In this document: positions 52,046 to 60,425 of the stretch, in pieces
Numbering within the stretch: position 1 is the stretch's first letter
Layout: the number at the start of each line of letters is the position of its first letter
Source: DATHBD01 sp035296325
GTDB lineage: Bacteria; Actinomycetota; Actinomycetes; Mycobacteriales; Micromonosporaceae
DNA: 64,000 bases
Assembly (NCBI GenBank): GCA_035296325.1
Contig: DATHBD010000060.1
Location: 124,001-188,000 of the forward strand
Direction of reading: 5' to 3'
Position numbers and translations under genes: made by a program
Notes under the pieces: generated by a model
What the model saw: the letters and a program-made list of their open reading frames with translations, nothing else
The model's database searches: none
Told to the model about the DNA's origin: nothing

Positions 52046-52707
52046 GCCAGCCGGCCGGCCCCGACCCGGCCCGGACCGGCCCCGCGCCGTCCGGGACTTC
52101 CACGCCGTCCGTGGGCGCCGCGCCGGCTGAGCGGTCGCCCCTCGTACTGCCGGAATGGGTCGACCCGGCCCTACGGGTGGTCGGCGCCGTGGTGGCGGTG
52201 GGACTTGGTGCGGTGCTGGCGCTCATCGGCGCGTTCCTGGTGCCGCTCTGGGGATTCGGGATCCGGCTGCCGGTGTCGCTGCTCCTGGCGCTGCTGGGCA
52301 ATCCGGCGCTGGCCTGGTTCGCGTTCGCGGTCACCGGTCGGCGGCTCGCCGGGCTGCTCCCGGCTCTGGCCTGGTGCGTGGTGTATCTGGCCGCGGCCAC
52401 CCGCACCACGGAAGGCGACCTTCTGCTGACCGACAACAACTGGGTAGGCCTGGCGACCCTGGTCGCAGGCCCGCTGGCCTTCGCGGTGGCCATCTACGTG
52501 CTGGTCCTGCGGCAGGTGGGGCCCTCTGCGCGCACGCCGGCGCCGGCCGTGGCCCGAGATTCCGCCGCCCCGGTGGAGAAAGCGGAAAAGGCCGACGGCC
52601 CGGTCGCCAACGGCGGCGCGAAGGACGGTGCCGCCGACAGGGCGGCCCCCGGCCGGGTCACCCCCCGGCGGCGGCGGCCCGGATCGGCGCCATCTCGTCG
52701 TCGGTGA
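52042..52707 (+). CDS. DUF6113-type membrane protein
   Basis: The 221-aa protein has a Pro-rich N-terminus, three to four membrane helices (about 48-165) and a charged, Ala-rich C-terminus. It overlaps mshB by 4 bp (ATGA), and genes of this type follow mshB in other actinobacteria. The function is unknown. Its 3' end overlaps the convergent DUF2254 gene by 50 bp. Confidence 0.78.
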   Translation: MSQPAGPDPARTGPAPSGTSTPSVGAAPAERSPLVLPEWVDPALRVVGAVVAVGLGAVLALIGAFLVPLWGFGIRLPVSLLLALLGNPALAWFAFAVTGRRLAGLLPALAWCVVYLAAATRTTEGDLLLTDNNWVGLATLVAGPLAFAVAIYVLVLRQVGPSARTPAPAVARDSAAPVEKAEKADGPVANGGAKDGAADRAAPGRVTPRRRRPGSAPSRRR

Positions 52708-54019
52708 GCCCGGCCGCCGCCGCGCAGTCCACCGTCGCGGTCAGCATCTGTGCCAACGCGGCGACGGCGGCCTCCCGGTGCTGGCAGCCGCCGGGCCGCG
52801 TGCACAGTTCGTGCAGCATCTGCAGGGTCCGCACCAGGGCGAGCACCACCTGCGGGTGCGGCGCCGCATACCGCCGCAACTGCTCGAACGCGTGCACGAC
52901 GTACTCCGCATGGTCGAGTTCGTACGGCGTGAGCAGCACCCGCCCGGACGGGTCCCGGACGGCCTGCGCCGGCAGGTCGGCGTGCAGCAGGGCACGGATC
53001 ACGGTGGACACCCGGAGGATCACCTCGATCGCCGTGGTGGGATCGTTCACCGCCGGGGAGAGCGCGCGCAGCGCCACGTCATTGAGTTGGCGCAGCCCGA
53101 AATCGATGTCCTGCTGCATGGTGCGGCTGACCCCGACGATGACCGCCCGGTTCACGATCGTGCCGGCCCGGGGGCTCGCCGCCGGCCCGGGCGCCGGCCA
53201 GATCGCGGCCAGCGGCGCGCCCGCCGCGAGGAACCCACCCACCCGGGTCTCCAGCCGGATCGTCGCGCCGGGCGGGACGGCCGCCAGCACCGCCACGTGA
53301 CTGATCTGTTGCACCCAGCCGCTGGTACGGGCGCGGACGACAAAGGGCTCGCCGAGGGCGGTCACGTCCGGCCGGGGCACCGGGTCGCCGACCCGGTCCT
53401 CGTCGTTCGGCCCGTAGGGCAGGCTGCACACCAGCGCCAGCGACTCACCGGCGATGCGTTCCAGGATCTGGCCGACGTACTGCTGCTGCGTGATCCGGTT
53501 CAGGTAGGCCACGATCGCGATGACCGAGGCGACCGCCAGTACCAGCGCCGCCGCGATGGTGAGCGCCGGCGCGCGCTCCGCCGAGGTATCCACCTGGGTG
53601 AGGGCCAGGACGCAGAAGGCGAACGTCGCGAGCAGGAGGCCGATCAGCACCTGGCCGAACCGGTCGCGCCAGAAGGTCCGCAGCACCCGGGGCGAGAACT
53701 GTCCGCTCGCCAGTTGCAGCGAGACCACGAGCAGCGAGAAGACCACGCCCGCGGTGGTGATGGTGGCTCCCGCGATGGTGGAGAGCAGGGTGATCGCAGC
53801 GTCCGGGTGCAGATCGACGGTGAGCGCGCCGGGCAGTGCCCACTCCCGGTCCGCGGCGGCCAGGAGTTGCTCCACTCCGATGGCCGAGCACAGGAGCACC
53901 ATCGGCAGGAAGAGCAGGCTCTGCCGGAGCCGTTCGGTGAGCGCCCGCCGCCGCAGTCGCCGTACCTGGCCGGCGATGTTGCGCTCGTACCGGTGCGTGG
54001 CATGATCTGCGGTCGACAT
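52658..54019 (-). CDS. DUF2254 membrane protein
   Basis: The 453-aa protein has four membrane helices in the first ~180 residues (LLFLPMVLLCSAIGV, AITLLSTIAGATITTAGVVFS, VLIGLLLATFAFCVLAL, ALVLAVASVIAIVAYL) and a soluble part with DIDFGLRQLNDVALRALSPAVNDPTTA typical of DUF2254. The function is unknown. I use the second ATG (54019), 7 nt behind TATGGT, not the ATG at 54031, which is part of the -10. Confidence 0.85.
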   Translation of the reverse strand: MSTADHATHRYERNIAGQVRRLRRRALTERLRQSLLFLPMVLLCSAIGVEQLLAAADREWALPGALTVDLHPDAAITLLSTIAGATITTAGVVFSLLVVSLQLASGQFSPRVLRTFWRDRFGQVLIGLLLATFAFCVLALTQVDTSAERAPALTIAAALVLAVASVIAIVAYLNRITQQQYVGQILERIAGESLALVCSLPYGPNDEDRVGDPVPRPDVTALGEPFVVRARTSGWVQQISHVAVLAAVPPGATIRLETRVGGFLAAGAPLAAIWPAPGPAASPRAGTIVNRAVIVGVSRTMQQDIDFGLRQLNDVALRALSPAVNDPTTAIEVILRVSTVIRALLHADLPAQAVRDPSGRVLLTPYELDHAEYVVHAFEQLRRYAAPHPQVVLALVRTLQMLHELCTRPGGCQHREAAVAALAQMLTATVDCAAAAGLTDDEMAPIRAAAAGG

Positions 54020-54026
54020 GGGGCGG

Positions 54027-54032
54027 ACCATA
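54027..54032 (-). promoter_or_regulatory. -10 box for the DUF2254 gene (leaderless)
   Basis: TATGGT, 7 nt before the ATG at 54019; the ATG within it is not the start. Confidence 0.5.
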
Positions 54033-54110
54033 TCGGCTCTTGCGCCGGACGTGGTTCACGAGGTAAAGACATCGGCAGCAACGACTGGCAACGGGGATGA
54101 AGGCGGAACG

Positions 54111-54653
54111 ATGCGGAGCAGGCTAACTCGTCCGGGCCCGGCTCAGGACGCCGCGCGGGGCGCGGCGCGGGCCACGGCTCGGGATGCGGCAAGGCGCCGA
54201 TGGGTGCCGGTCGCCGTCCTCGCGGGCACGCTGTTTCTACTCAACGTCATTGCCCGGCTGGTGGTGCGCCTGGCCGCCGGCAAGGACGCGGACAAGCAGG
54301 CGTGGTTGGGTGCGATCGCCTTTCTCGTGGTTGGCGCCGTGATGATCGGTGCGGCGTACTGGTGGGCCCGGCGCCATCCCATGCCACGGGTGGTCGCCGA
54401 CCTGCTCATCGCCGCCCTGGTGGGCTGTCTGCTCGGCAGCCTGCTCGGTCCCTTCGTCTCCAGTGGCGAGGCGTTCGCCGGCGGGATCGGCGCGTTCCTC
54501 GCCCGGTTCGGCTACTACCTGGCGGTCGCGGCGCTGGGTGCCCTCTTCGGTCTGCTGCTGGTGACCGCCCTGGGGCAGGACTACAAGGCGCAGGCATTGA
54601 AGCGCTATGCGGAGACGGTCAGGGCCCGGCCGCGTCGGGTGGTGCGGCGGTAG
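54111..54653 (+). CDS. Small integral membrane protein, function unknown
   Basis: The 180-aa protein has a basic N-terminus and four membrane helices (WVPVAVLAGTLFLLNVIARL, AIAFLVVGAVMIGAAYW, LLIAALVGCLLGSLLG, YLAVAALGALFGLLLVTAL), then a basic tail. No family is recognised. GAAGGCGG lies before the ATG at 54111. The stop overlaps the convergent GNAT gene by 35 bp. Confidence 0.72.
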   Translation: MRSRLTRPGPAQDAARGAARATARDAARRRWVPVAVLAGTLFLLNVIARLVVRLAAGKDADKQAWLGAIAFLVVGAVMIGAAYWWARRHPMPRVVADLLIAALVGCLLGSLLGPFVSSGEAFAGGIGAFLARFGYYLAVAALGALFGLLLVTALGQDYKAQALKRYAETVRARPRRVVRR

Positions 54654-55596
54654 CTTGGGCGCGCCACGTGGCGTACCGGTGGTGGGTGTCGAAGCCGAGC
54701 CGCCCGTAGAGCGCGACCGCCGCGGCGTTGCGCTCCTCGACCTGCAGGTACGCCCGCCGGGCGCCGATCCGCGCGGCCCACTCGGCGAGCGCTCCGACGA
54801 TCGCCGACCCGAGGCCGGTGCGGCGCACGCCCGGATCCACCTCGACGAGGGACAGCCCCAGCCATTCGCGGTCCGCGGCGACCACGCCGCGCCCGATGGC
54901 GAGGGCTCGCCCGGCCGGGTCGTACAGTCCGGCGAAGCGCGTCTCCGGTACGGCGGTGAGGATGTGCCGGGCGGCGTCCGGAAGCCCCTGCTTGCGCCCC
55001 GCCACCACCTCCAGCCACGTCGGCGGCGGAGCCTTGTCGAGGCGGATGTCGGGATGACGGCGCGCCACCGTGAGGAGCGCGTCCAGGGTGGTGGTGCGGA
55101 CCAGGGTGACCGGGGACGGAGTCCATCCCCGGTCGGTGAGCTCGCGGATCACCCGACCGCCCACCGGCTCCGGCACCGTGATCATGGGCGGTCGGCCCCG
55201 GTCGGCGTACCACCCGACCACCGCGTCGACCGCCGCCGCGATCGGCCGGTCCGGCTCGCCGATGGCGAGCGCGGAGTTGCCCCGGTTGGTCCAGCCCTGC
55301 GCCGACCGGAGCAGCCAGTCGCCGAGCAGCGCCGTGTCCGGCGCCGGCCACCCGCCAGCGGCGGCCCGTTCCAGCGCCTCCGTCCCGGTGAGCCGCCGAC
55401 GGTCCGGGATGCGCTTGCCGGTGACGATCGAATTTCGGGCCACGGTGACCGGCCCACGCCTGGTGCGAAGTGTGATCGAGGTCTCGGTCAGCTCGGTCAG
55501 CTCGCCGAGGACGTCTGAAAAAATCGGGCGAACACCACCATGACCGGCTAAACACCGTACGACAACACGGTGGCCGAGGTCGTGTCGGGTCAGCAC
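54619..55596 (-). CDS. GNAT N-acetyltransferase of the cg3035/Rv0428c type
   Basis: The 325-aa protein has an N-terminal SH3-like segment (LGHRVVVRCLAGH to RRGPVTVARNSIV), a divergent N-terminal half and a C-terminal GNAT domain with VDPGVRRTGLGSAIV (the acetyl-CoA loop R-x-x-G-x-G) and AYLQVEERNAAAVALYGRLGF. This matches the actinobacterial Rv0428c type. GGGAGG lies 7 nt before the GTG. The substrate is unknown. Confidence 0.85.
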   Translation of the reverse strand: MLTRHDLGHRVVVRCLAGHGGVRPIFSDVLGELTELTETSITLRTRRGPVTVARNSIVTGKRIPDRRRLTGTEALERAAAGGWPAPDTALLGDWLLRSAQGWTNRGNSALAIGEPDRPIAAAVDAVVGWYADRGRPPMITVPEPVGGRVIRELTDRGWTPSPVTLVRTTTLDALLTVARRHPDIRLDKAPPPTWLEVVAGRKQGLPDAARHILTAVPETRFAGLYDPAGRALAIGRGVVAADREWLGLSLVEVDPGVRRTGLGSAIVGALAEWAARIGARRAYLQVEERNAAAVALYGRLGFDTHHRYATWRAQATAAPPDAAGP

Positions 55597-55661
55597 CGTC
55601 GACCTCCCGAGGCGCGAGGTAATAGGCTCTATCCCGCCGTGAGAGCGCGGTGGGGCTGACA

Positions 55662-55667
55662 TAGAGT
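55662..55667 (+). promoter_or_regulatory. Candidate -10 of the fdxA-dapC unit
   Basis: TAGAGT, 31 nt before the GTG, giving a ~24-nt leader that contains AAAGAGGG. Confidence 0.45.
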
Positions 55668-55698
55668 CTGCAGCCTCCGGTACGAAAGAGGGCGACCC

Positions 55699-56028
55699 GT
55701 GACCTACATCATCGCCGAGCCGTGCGTCGATCTGCTCGACAAGGCATGCATCGAAGAGTGCCCGGTCGACTGCATCTACGAGGGGAACCGGATGCTCTAC
55801 ATCCACCCCGACGAGTGCGTGGACTGCGGGGCGTGTGAGCCGGTGTGCCCCGTCGAGGCGATCTTCTACGAGGACGACGTGCCGGAGCAGTGGAAGGGCT
55901 ACACCGGGGCCAACTACGAGTTCTTCGAAGACCTGGGCTCGCCGGGCGGCGCCTCGAAGGTCGGGAAGATTGCCAAGGACGCCACGTTCGTCGCGGCGCA
56001 GCCGCCCCGGGGCGAGGCCGAACACTGA
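55699..56028 (+). CDS. fdxA: 7Fe ferredoxin
   Basis: The 109-aa protein has cysteines for one [3Fe-4S] and one [4Fe-4S] cluster (CVDLLDKACIEECPVDC and CVDCGACEPVCP). It is an electron carrier, a possible partner of the reductase at 10.8 kb. AAAGAGGG lies before the GTG. dapC follows with a 4-nt overlap. Confidence 0.95.
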   Translation: MTYIIAEPCVDLLDKACIEECPVDCIYEGNRMLYIHPDECVDCGACEPVCPVEAIFYEDDVPEQWKGYTGANYEFFEDLGSPGGASKVGKIAKDATFVAAQPPRGEAEH

Positions 56029-57143
56029 GCGCGGAGTCGCAGCGTCGACCCGGCCTGGCAGCCACGCTGCCCGACTTCCCGTGGGACCTGCTCGAGCCGG
56101 CCAAGGCCGTGGCGGCCGCCCACCCGGACGGACTCGTCGACCTCTCGGTGGGCACACCGGTCGACCCGGTCCCCCAGCGGGTGCGCGACGCGCTCGCCGC
56201 GGGCTCGGATGCCCCGGGCTATCCGCTCACCGCGGGTACGCCCGAACTGCGGGCCGCGCTCCGGTCATGGGTGGAGCGCTGCTGTGGTGCGGCGCCGGGC
56301 TTCGACGTGCTGCCCACGATCGGCTCGAAGGAGCTGGTCGCGTGGCTGCCGACGCTGCTCGGGGTAGGCCCGGGGGACGTGGTGGTGATCCCGCCGATCT
56401 GCTATCCGACGTACGAGGTGGGCGCCCGGCTGGCCGGCGCCGCCGTGGTGCGCACCGACGGACTCACCGCGGCCGGTCCGGCGCCGGTGCGGCTGGTGTG
56501 GCTCAACTCGCCCGCCAATCCGACGGGTCGGGTCCTACCCGCTGCACACCTGCGCAAGGTCGTCGACTGGAGTCGTGAGCGGGGCGCCGTGGTGGCCAGC
56601 GACGAGTGCTACCTCCCGCTGCCCTGGGAGGCGAGCCCGGTCTCCGTGCTGTCGGTGTGCGACAGCCGGTACGACGGGGTGCTGGCGGTCCATTCGCTCT
56701 CCAAGCGGTCCAACCTCGCCGGCTACCGGGCCGGTTTCGTCGCCGGTGACCCGGCGCTGATCCGCGAGCTGCTCGCGGTCCGCAAGCATGCCGGCATGAT
56801 GGTGCCGGCGCCGGTGCAGCGCGCCATGGTCGCGGCTCTGTCCGACGAGGACCACGTGGCGCAGCAGCGCGCCCGGTACGGTCGCCGGCGCGCGGTGCTC
56901 CGCGACGCGCTGGAAGGCGCCGGCTTCCGGGTCGAGCACTCGGCGGCCGGGCTGTACCTGTGGATCACCCGGGACGAGCCGTGCTCGGCCACTGTGGACT
57001 GGTTCGCCGCGCGGGGCGTACTTGTGGCGCCGGGCGCCTTCTACGGGCCGACCGGGGAGCGTTATGTCCGGGTCGCGCTCACCGCGACCGACGAGCGGAT
57101 CCGCGCGGCCGTGAATCGCCTGGGCAACGGCGCAGGGTTGTAG
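56025..57143 (+). CDS. dapC: Succinyldiaminopimelate transaminase, probable CTG start
   Basis: This PLP enzyme transaminates succinyl-2-amino-6-ketopimelate in lysine/DAP synthesis. The 372-residue form has VDLSVGTPVDPVP, NSPANPTGRVL and the PLP lysine in HSLSKRSNLAGYRAGF. No in-frame ATG, GTG or TTG occurs between a GTG near 55890 (deep in fdxA) and one inside the conserved FPWDLLEPAK region; the CTG at 56025, overlapping the fdxA stop (CTGA) and preceded by GGCGAGG, fits the family N-terminus best. Confidence 0.9.
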   Translation: MSAESQRRPGLAATLPDFPWDLLEPAKAVAAAHPDGLVDLSVGTPVDPVPQRVRDALAAGSDAPGYPLTAGTPELRAALRSWVERCCGAAPGFDVLPTIGSKELVAWLPTLLGVGPGDVVVIPPICYPTYEVGARLAGAAVVRTDGLTAAGPAPVRLVWLNSPANPTGRVLPAAHLRKVVDWSRERGAVVASDECYLPLPWEASPVSVLSVCDSRYDGVLAVHSLSKRSNLAGYRAGFVAGDPALIRELLAVRKHAGMMVPAPVQRAMVAALSDEDHVAQQRARYGRRRAVLRDALEGAGFRVEHSAAGLYLWITRDEPCSATVDWFAARGVLVAPGAFYGPTGERYVRVALTATDERIRAAVNRLGNGAGL

Positions 57144-57538
57144 CGCCGGGGCGGGTGTCGCCGCCGCAGGATTGGTGATTCTGCCGATAGACGCCCCGGT
57201 CGGCGGCTGTTCGAATAGGCAGGAAGCGGGGACGGACCGTCGGACACCTCTCCCCAGCGGTGCAACGATCCGTCCCCACCTCTGCGGGCGCAGGCCGTGG
57301 TCCCCTCGCTCCCCTGAGGGGACTGCTCCGACGCATCGGAGCCGGCGGCGCCCAGAGGCCCCGGCTCCGCAGTGCGGATCCGGGAGTTCAGGCGGCTTTA
57401 CCTGGGCAACGTCGGCTGGCACTGGGGGCACCGATAGACCGCCGGCGTTGCTTCAAGCAAACGCCTGGTGCCCCGGGAAGGCAAGAGATCGCGTTACTTA
57501 GGTGTGATATGCATTTTGCGCTCTGCGCGACATCGTAC
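57144..57538. other. 395-bp intergenic region between dapC and dapD
   Basis: No full gene is visible. Two small hairpins (TCCCC-TGA-GGGGA at 57310-57322; CTCCGA-CGCA-TCGGAG at 57326-57341) may end dapC transcription. On the minus strand the frame over about 57403-57491 reads DLLPSRGTRRLLEATPAVYR then CPQCQPTLPR and stops, like the tail of a lost zinc-ribbon protein. The part next to dapD is less GC-rich. Confidence 0.5.
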
Positions 57539-58483
57539 TTAGTTGGCGTGCAGTGACGCGTTGAGCGTGACGCCGTGGCCGTCCCGCGATACCGCCTCCA
57601 ACGCTCCGGTGACGGAGTTGCGGCGAAACAGCAGGGCGTTCGCGCCGGAAAGCTGCCGTGCCTTGACCACCTCACCGGACGGGAGGGTGACCTTCGAGCC
57701 GGCGGTGACATAGCACCCGGCCTCCACCACGCAGTCGTCGCCCAGCGAGATGCCGATGCCGCCGTTGGCGCCGATCAGGCAGCGCCGGCCGAGGCTGATC
57801 ACCTGCTGGCCGCCGCCGGAGAGCGTACCCATGATGGAGGAGCCGCCGCCCACGTCGGTGCCGTCGCCGACGACCACGCCGGCCGAGATTCGACCTTCCA
57901 CCATCGATGCGCCGAGCGTGCCGGCGTTGTAGTTGACGAAGCCCTCGTGCATCACCGTGGTCCCGGCAGCGAGGTGTGCGCCGAGGCGGACCCGGTCGGC
58001 GTCTGCGATGCGGACCCCGGACGGCACGACGTAGTCCACCATCCGCGGGAACTTGTCGATGCCGTACACGCTCAGCCGCCGCCCGGCGAGCCGTTCCAGC
58101 CGGCGCAGCTCATCCACGCGGTCCGCCGGGCAGGGCCCCGCCGTCGTCCAGGCGACGTTGGTCAGCAGGCCGAAGACGCCGTCCAGGTTGGCCTGGTGCG
58201 GCCGGATCAGGCGGTGCGACAGCAGGTGCAGGCGGAGGTACACGTCGTACGCGTCGCGCGGGGCGTCGGCGAGGGTGCCGATCCGGGTCGCCACCTGCAC
58301 GGTGCGGAGGCCCTTCAACGGGCGGTCCGCATCGATGTCGGCCGGCTCGTCGGGCACTGGCTCGTCGGGCGCTTGACCCAACCCGAGCGAGTCGGTCGGG
58401 TACCAGACGTCGAGCACCTGGCCCTCGGCGGTCACGGTCGCGGTCCCCAGGCCCCAGGCGGGGGAGTCGGCGTAGCTGCTCAC
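57539..58483 (-). CDS. dapD: Tetrahydrodipicolinate N-succinyltransferase
   Basis: DapD succinylates tetrahydrodipicolinate, before DapC and DapE. The 314-aa actinobacterial type has a left-handed beta-helix (VPSGVRIADADRVRLGAHLA, MHEGFVNYNAGTLG, SMVEGRISAGVVVGDGTDVG, GANGGIGISLGDDCVVEAG). The GTG follows TAGGCT by 8 nt. It is divergent from dapE with 33 bp between starts. Confidence 0.95.
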   Translation of the reverse strand: MSSYADSPAWGLGTATVTAEGQVLDVWYPTDSLGLGQAPDEPVPDEPADIDADRPLKGLRTVQVATRIGTLADAPRDAYDVYLRLHLLSHRLIRPHQANLDGVFGLLTNVAWTTAGPCPADRVDELRRLERLAGRRLSVYGIDKFPRMVDYVVPSGVRIADADRVRLGAHLAAGTTVMHEGFVNYNAGTLGASMVEGRISAGVVVGDGTDVGGGSSIMGTLSGGGQQVISLGRRCLIGANGGIGISLGDDCVVEAGCYVTAGSKVTLPSGEVVKARQLSGANALLFRRNSVTGALEAVSRDGHGVTLNASLHAN

Positions 58484-58491
58484 GGCCGCCG

Positions 58492-58510
58492 AGCCTACCG
58501 TCTCTAGACT
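58492..58510. promoter_or_regulatory. Back-to-back leaderless promoters of dapD and dapE
   Basis: Leftward TAGGCT (58497-58492) serves dapD (8 nt to GTG) and rightward TAGACT (58505-58510) serves dapE (6 nt to ATG). Only 7 bp separate the -10 boxes, so each -35 falls at the start codon of the other gene. Confidence 0.65.
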
Positions 58511-58516
58511 GGGGCC

Positions 58517-59581
58517 ATGCTGACGCCTGAGATCCTCGCCGACCCGGTGGCGCTGACCAGGTCGCTGGTCGACATCGAGTCCGTCTCGGGGGCGGAACGC
58601 GAGATCGCCGACCAGGTCTGCGCGGCGCTCGCCACCAGCGTCGCCGACCTGCACGTCGAGCGCGAGGGCCACACCATCCTCGCCCGTACCGAGCTGGGCC
58701 GGGGGCAGCGCGTCGTGCTCGCCGGGCACCTCGACACGGTCCCGATCGCGGACAACGTCCCGTCCACGCTGGTGGACGGCCGGATCTACGGCTGCGGCAC
58801 CTCCGACATGAAGTCCGGCGTCGCGCTCGCCCTGCACCTCGCGGTGACGCTGGCGCAACCGCGGTACGACGTCACGTACCTCTTCTACGAGTGCGAAGAG
58901 GTGGAGTCGGCGCGCAATGGCCTGTTCCTGCTGGCCCAGCGCTTGCCGGAGCGACTGGACGCCGACTTCGCGCTGCTGCTGGAGCCCACGTACGGGCTGG
59001 TCGAGGCGGGCTGCCAGGGCACGCTGCGCGCGGTCGTCGCCACCACCGGCCGGCGGGCCCACTCGGCGCGCTCCTGGCTCGGCGTCAACGCGATCCACGC
59101 GGCGGCGCCGGTGCTCAACCGGCTGGCCGGGTACGCCCCGCGGAGCGTGACGATCGACGGCTGTACCTACGCCGAAGGGCTGAACGCGGTGCGGATCGCC
59201 GGCGGCGTGGCCGGCAACGTGATCCCCGACGCGTGCCAGGTCGAGGTCAACTACCGGTTCGCTCCGGACCGCACCGAGGCCGACGCGGAGGCGCACGTGC
59301 GGGAGGTCTTCGCCGGCTTCGCGGTGGAGATCGTGGACTCGGCACCGGCCGCCGCGCCCGGCCTGGGTGCCGCGCCGGCGAAGGAGTTCCTCGCCGCGGT
59401 GGGTCAGCCGCCGCAGGGCAAGCTCGGGTGGACCGACGTCGCGCGGTTCGCCGCGCTGGGCGTACCGGCGTTGAACTTCGGGCCCGGTGACCCGAACCTG
59501 GCGCATACCCGCGACGAGCATGTCGAGGTCGAGCGGATCCTGGCCGGCGCCGAGGTGCTGCGACGCTGGTTGGCCGGCTGA
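58517..59581 (+). CDS. dapE: Succinyl-diaminopimelate desuccinylase
   Basis: DapE (M20 metallopeptidase fold) releases LL-DAP from N-succinyl-DAP. The 354 aa have the metal ligands and base: His in AGHLDTVP, Asp in GCGTSDMKSG and Glu pair in YECEEVES. It completes dapC-dapD-dapE. The ATG follows TAGACT by 6 nt. Confidence 0.96.
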   Translation: MLTPEILADPVALTRSLVDIESVSGAEREIADQVCAALATSVADLHVEREGHTILARTELGRGQRVVLAGHLDTVPIADNVPSTLVDGRIYGCGTSDMKSGVALALHLAVTLAQPRYDVTYLFYECEEVESARNGLFLLAQRLPERLDADFALLLEPTYGLVEAGCQGTLRAVVATTGRRAHSARSWLGVNAIHAAAPVLNRLAGYAPRSVTIDGCTYAEGLNAVRIAGGVAGNVIPDACQVEVNYRFAPDRTEADAEAHVREVFAGFAVEIVDSAPAAAPGLGAAPAKEFLAAVGQPPQGKLGWTDVARFAALGVPALNFGPGDPNLAHTRDEHVEVERILAGAEVLRRWLAG

Positions 59582-59668
59582 TCAACGATCCGGCGCCACT
59601 TCAAACCCCCGTTCGCAGCCAAGGAACTGGGAATCGCGGCCTCCAAGGCGATGGGAGTTCGCTTCTGA
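59582..59668 (+). pseudogene. Orphan C-terminal tail of a lost protein
   Basis: After the dapE stop the same frame reads about 28 codons, including RRHFKPPFAAKELG then IAASKAMGVRF, and ends in TGA that overlaps the next ATG (TGATG). The Phe/Lys/Ile content is unlike random frames here. I read it as the C-terminus left from a lost upstream gene, possibly the toxin that the next protein once matched; the family is not recognised. Confidence 0.4.
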
Positions 59669-60225
59669 TGGACCCGGACTGCGGGCACACGAAGGTTCCG
59701 GATGTGCGGTCCCCGCCGCTGTGGCCGCTCGTGGAGTGGCTGCAGTCCCCGCAGGCCGAAACCGTGCGCCTGGATCCCCAGGAGTGGCTGGGAGTGGTAC
59801 AGAGCATGACCTTTCTCCTCAGCGCTCAGGCGGAGGGGATCACCACATCGCAGTGGCCGGCGTGCCTGGCGGCCTACGATGCGGCGCTCCGCCACGCCCG
59901 GCGCGCGCAGGCCCTCGACCAGGACGAGGAGGTGATCCGTCGGCTCAACCTGACGGGGCTGCTGCTGGAACAGGCGCCGGCTGTACGGGAGTTCCTCGAT
60001 CCGCCGCATATGGTCGACCTTTTCCTGGCCACCGTGTCGATGACGGCGCAGGAGGCCGGGCGCCTCGGCCCGGGTTGGCAACGTCTGGAGCGGCCTGAAA
60101 TTCTGCGGCTGCGGCGGGTACGGGCGCTCGTGGCGTCCGTTCTGCCGCTCCGGGACTTCGTGGTCGACGATTCGGCTCGCGCGGCCTTGATGCAATGGGA
60201 GAAGGTACTGCCGGTCCTGCCGTGA
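59668..60225 (+). CDS. Hypothetical protein, immunity-like context
   Basis: The 185-aa soluble protein is acidic and helical (WPLVEWLQSPQAETVRL, DQDEEVIRRLNLTGLLLEQ, PPHMVDLFLATVSMTAQEAG, VLPLRDFVVDDSARAALMQW). No domain is recognised. GGGAG lies 8 nt before the ATG, which overlaps the stop of an orphan tail. Small acidic single-domain proteins directly behind toxin C-termini are typical immunity proteins; that role is inference. Confidence 0.6.
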   Translation: MDPDCGHTKVPDVRSPPLWPLVEWLQSPQAETVRLDPQEWLGVVQSMTFLLSAQAEGITTSQWPACLAAYDAALRHARRAQALDQDEEVIRRLNLTGLLLEQAPAVREFLDPPHMVDLFLATVSMTAQEAGRLGPGWQRLERPEILRLRRVRALVASVLPLRDFVVDDSARAALMQWEKVLPVLP

Positions 60226-60356
60226 CATCAGGGACTCGCAACGGGTGGCCGCATCAGCGGCCGCCTGTTCGGAGTTGACTGGGAGGATGAGCGGATGACC
60301 GACTTTCTGATCGCCGGCATGTGTCCGCGCCTGGTTGTGCCGGACGGTGGGATCGA
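60213..60356 (+). repeat. Duplicated ~140-bp segment, copy 1
   Basis: It matches 61469-61613: a shared GGTCCTGCCGTGACATCAG, a diverged spacer, then TTCGGAG, GACTGGGA and the first ~18 codons of the VOC gene. It begins in the last codons of the 185-aa gene and stops where the VOC frame breaks. Confidence 0.85.
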
Positions 60357-60419
60357 GGTCAACGCTATGGCCGGTACCGCGTTTCCAACGACCAGATCAA
60401 GGCTAATCTCGTACGGTAG
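60348..60419 (+). pseudogene. Orphan C-terminal tail 2
   Basis: In the frame shifted by one from the VOC remnant, 23 codons read WDRGQRYGRYRV then SNDQIKANLVR and stop at TAG, 6 nt before the next gene. The content (Tyr, Asn, Gln, Ile, Lys) is protein-like and resembles the end of a secreted or polymorphic toxin; no family is named. Confidence 0.4.
60412..60417 (+). promoter_or_regulatory. -10 box for the 174-aa hypothetical gene
   Basis: TACGGT, 8 nt before the ATG at 60426, so the gene could be expressed as a leaderless mRNA despite lacking its former upstream partner. Confidence 0.45.
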
Positions 60420-60425
60420 GTGCTG

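Noticed and set aside
57172..57501. 109-codon plus-strand frame in the dapC-dapD gap
   Set aside because: Its sequence is Arg/Pro/Gly-rich with no domain, no ribosome site and no coupling to dapC.
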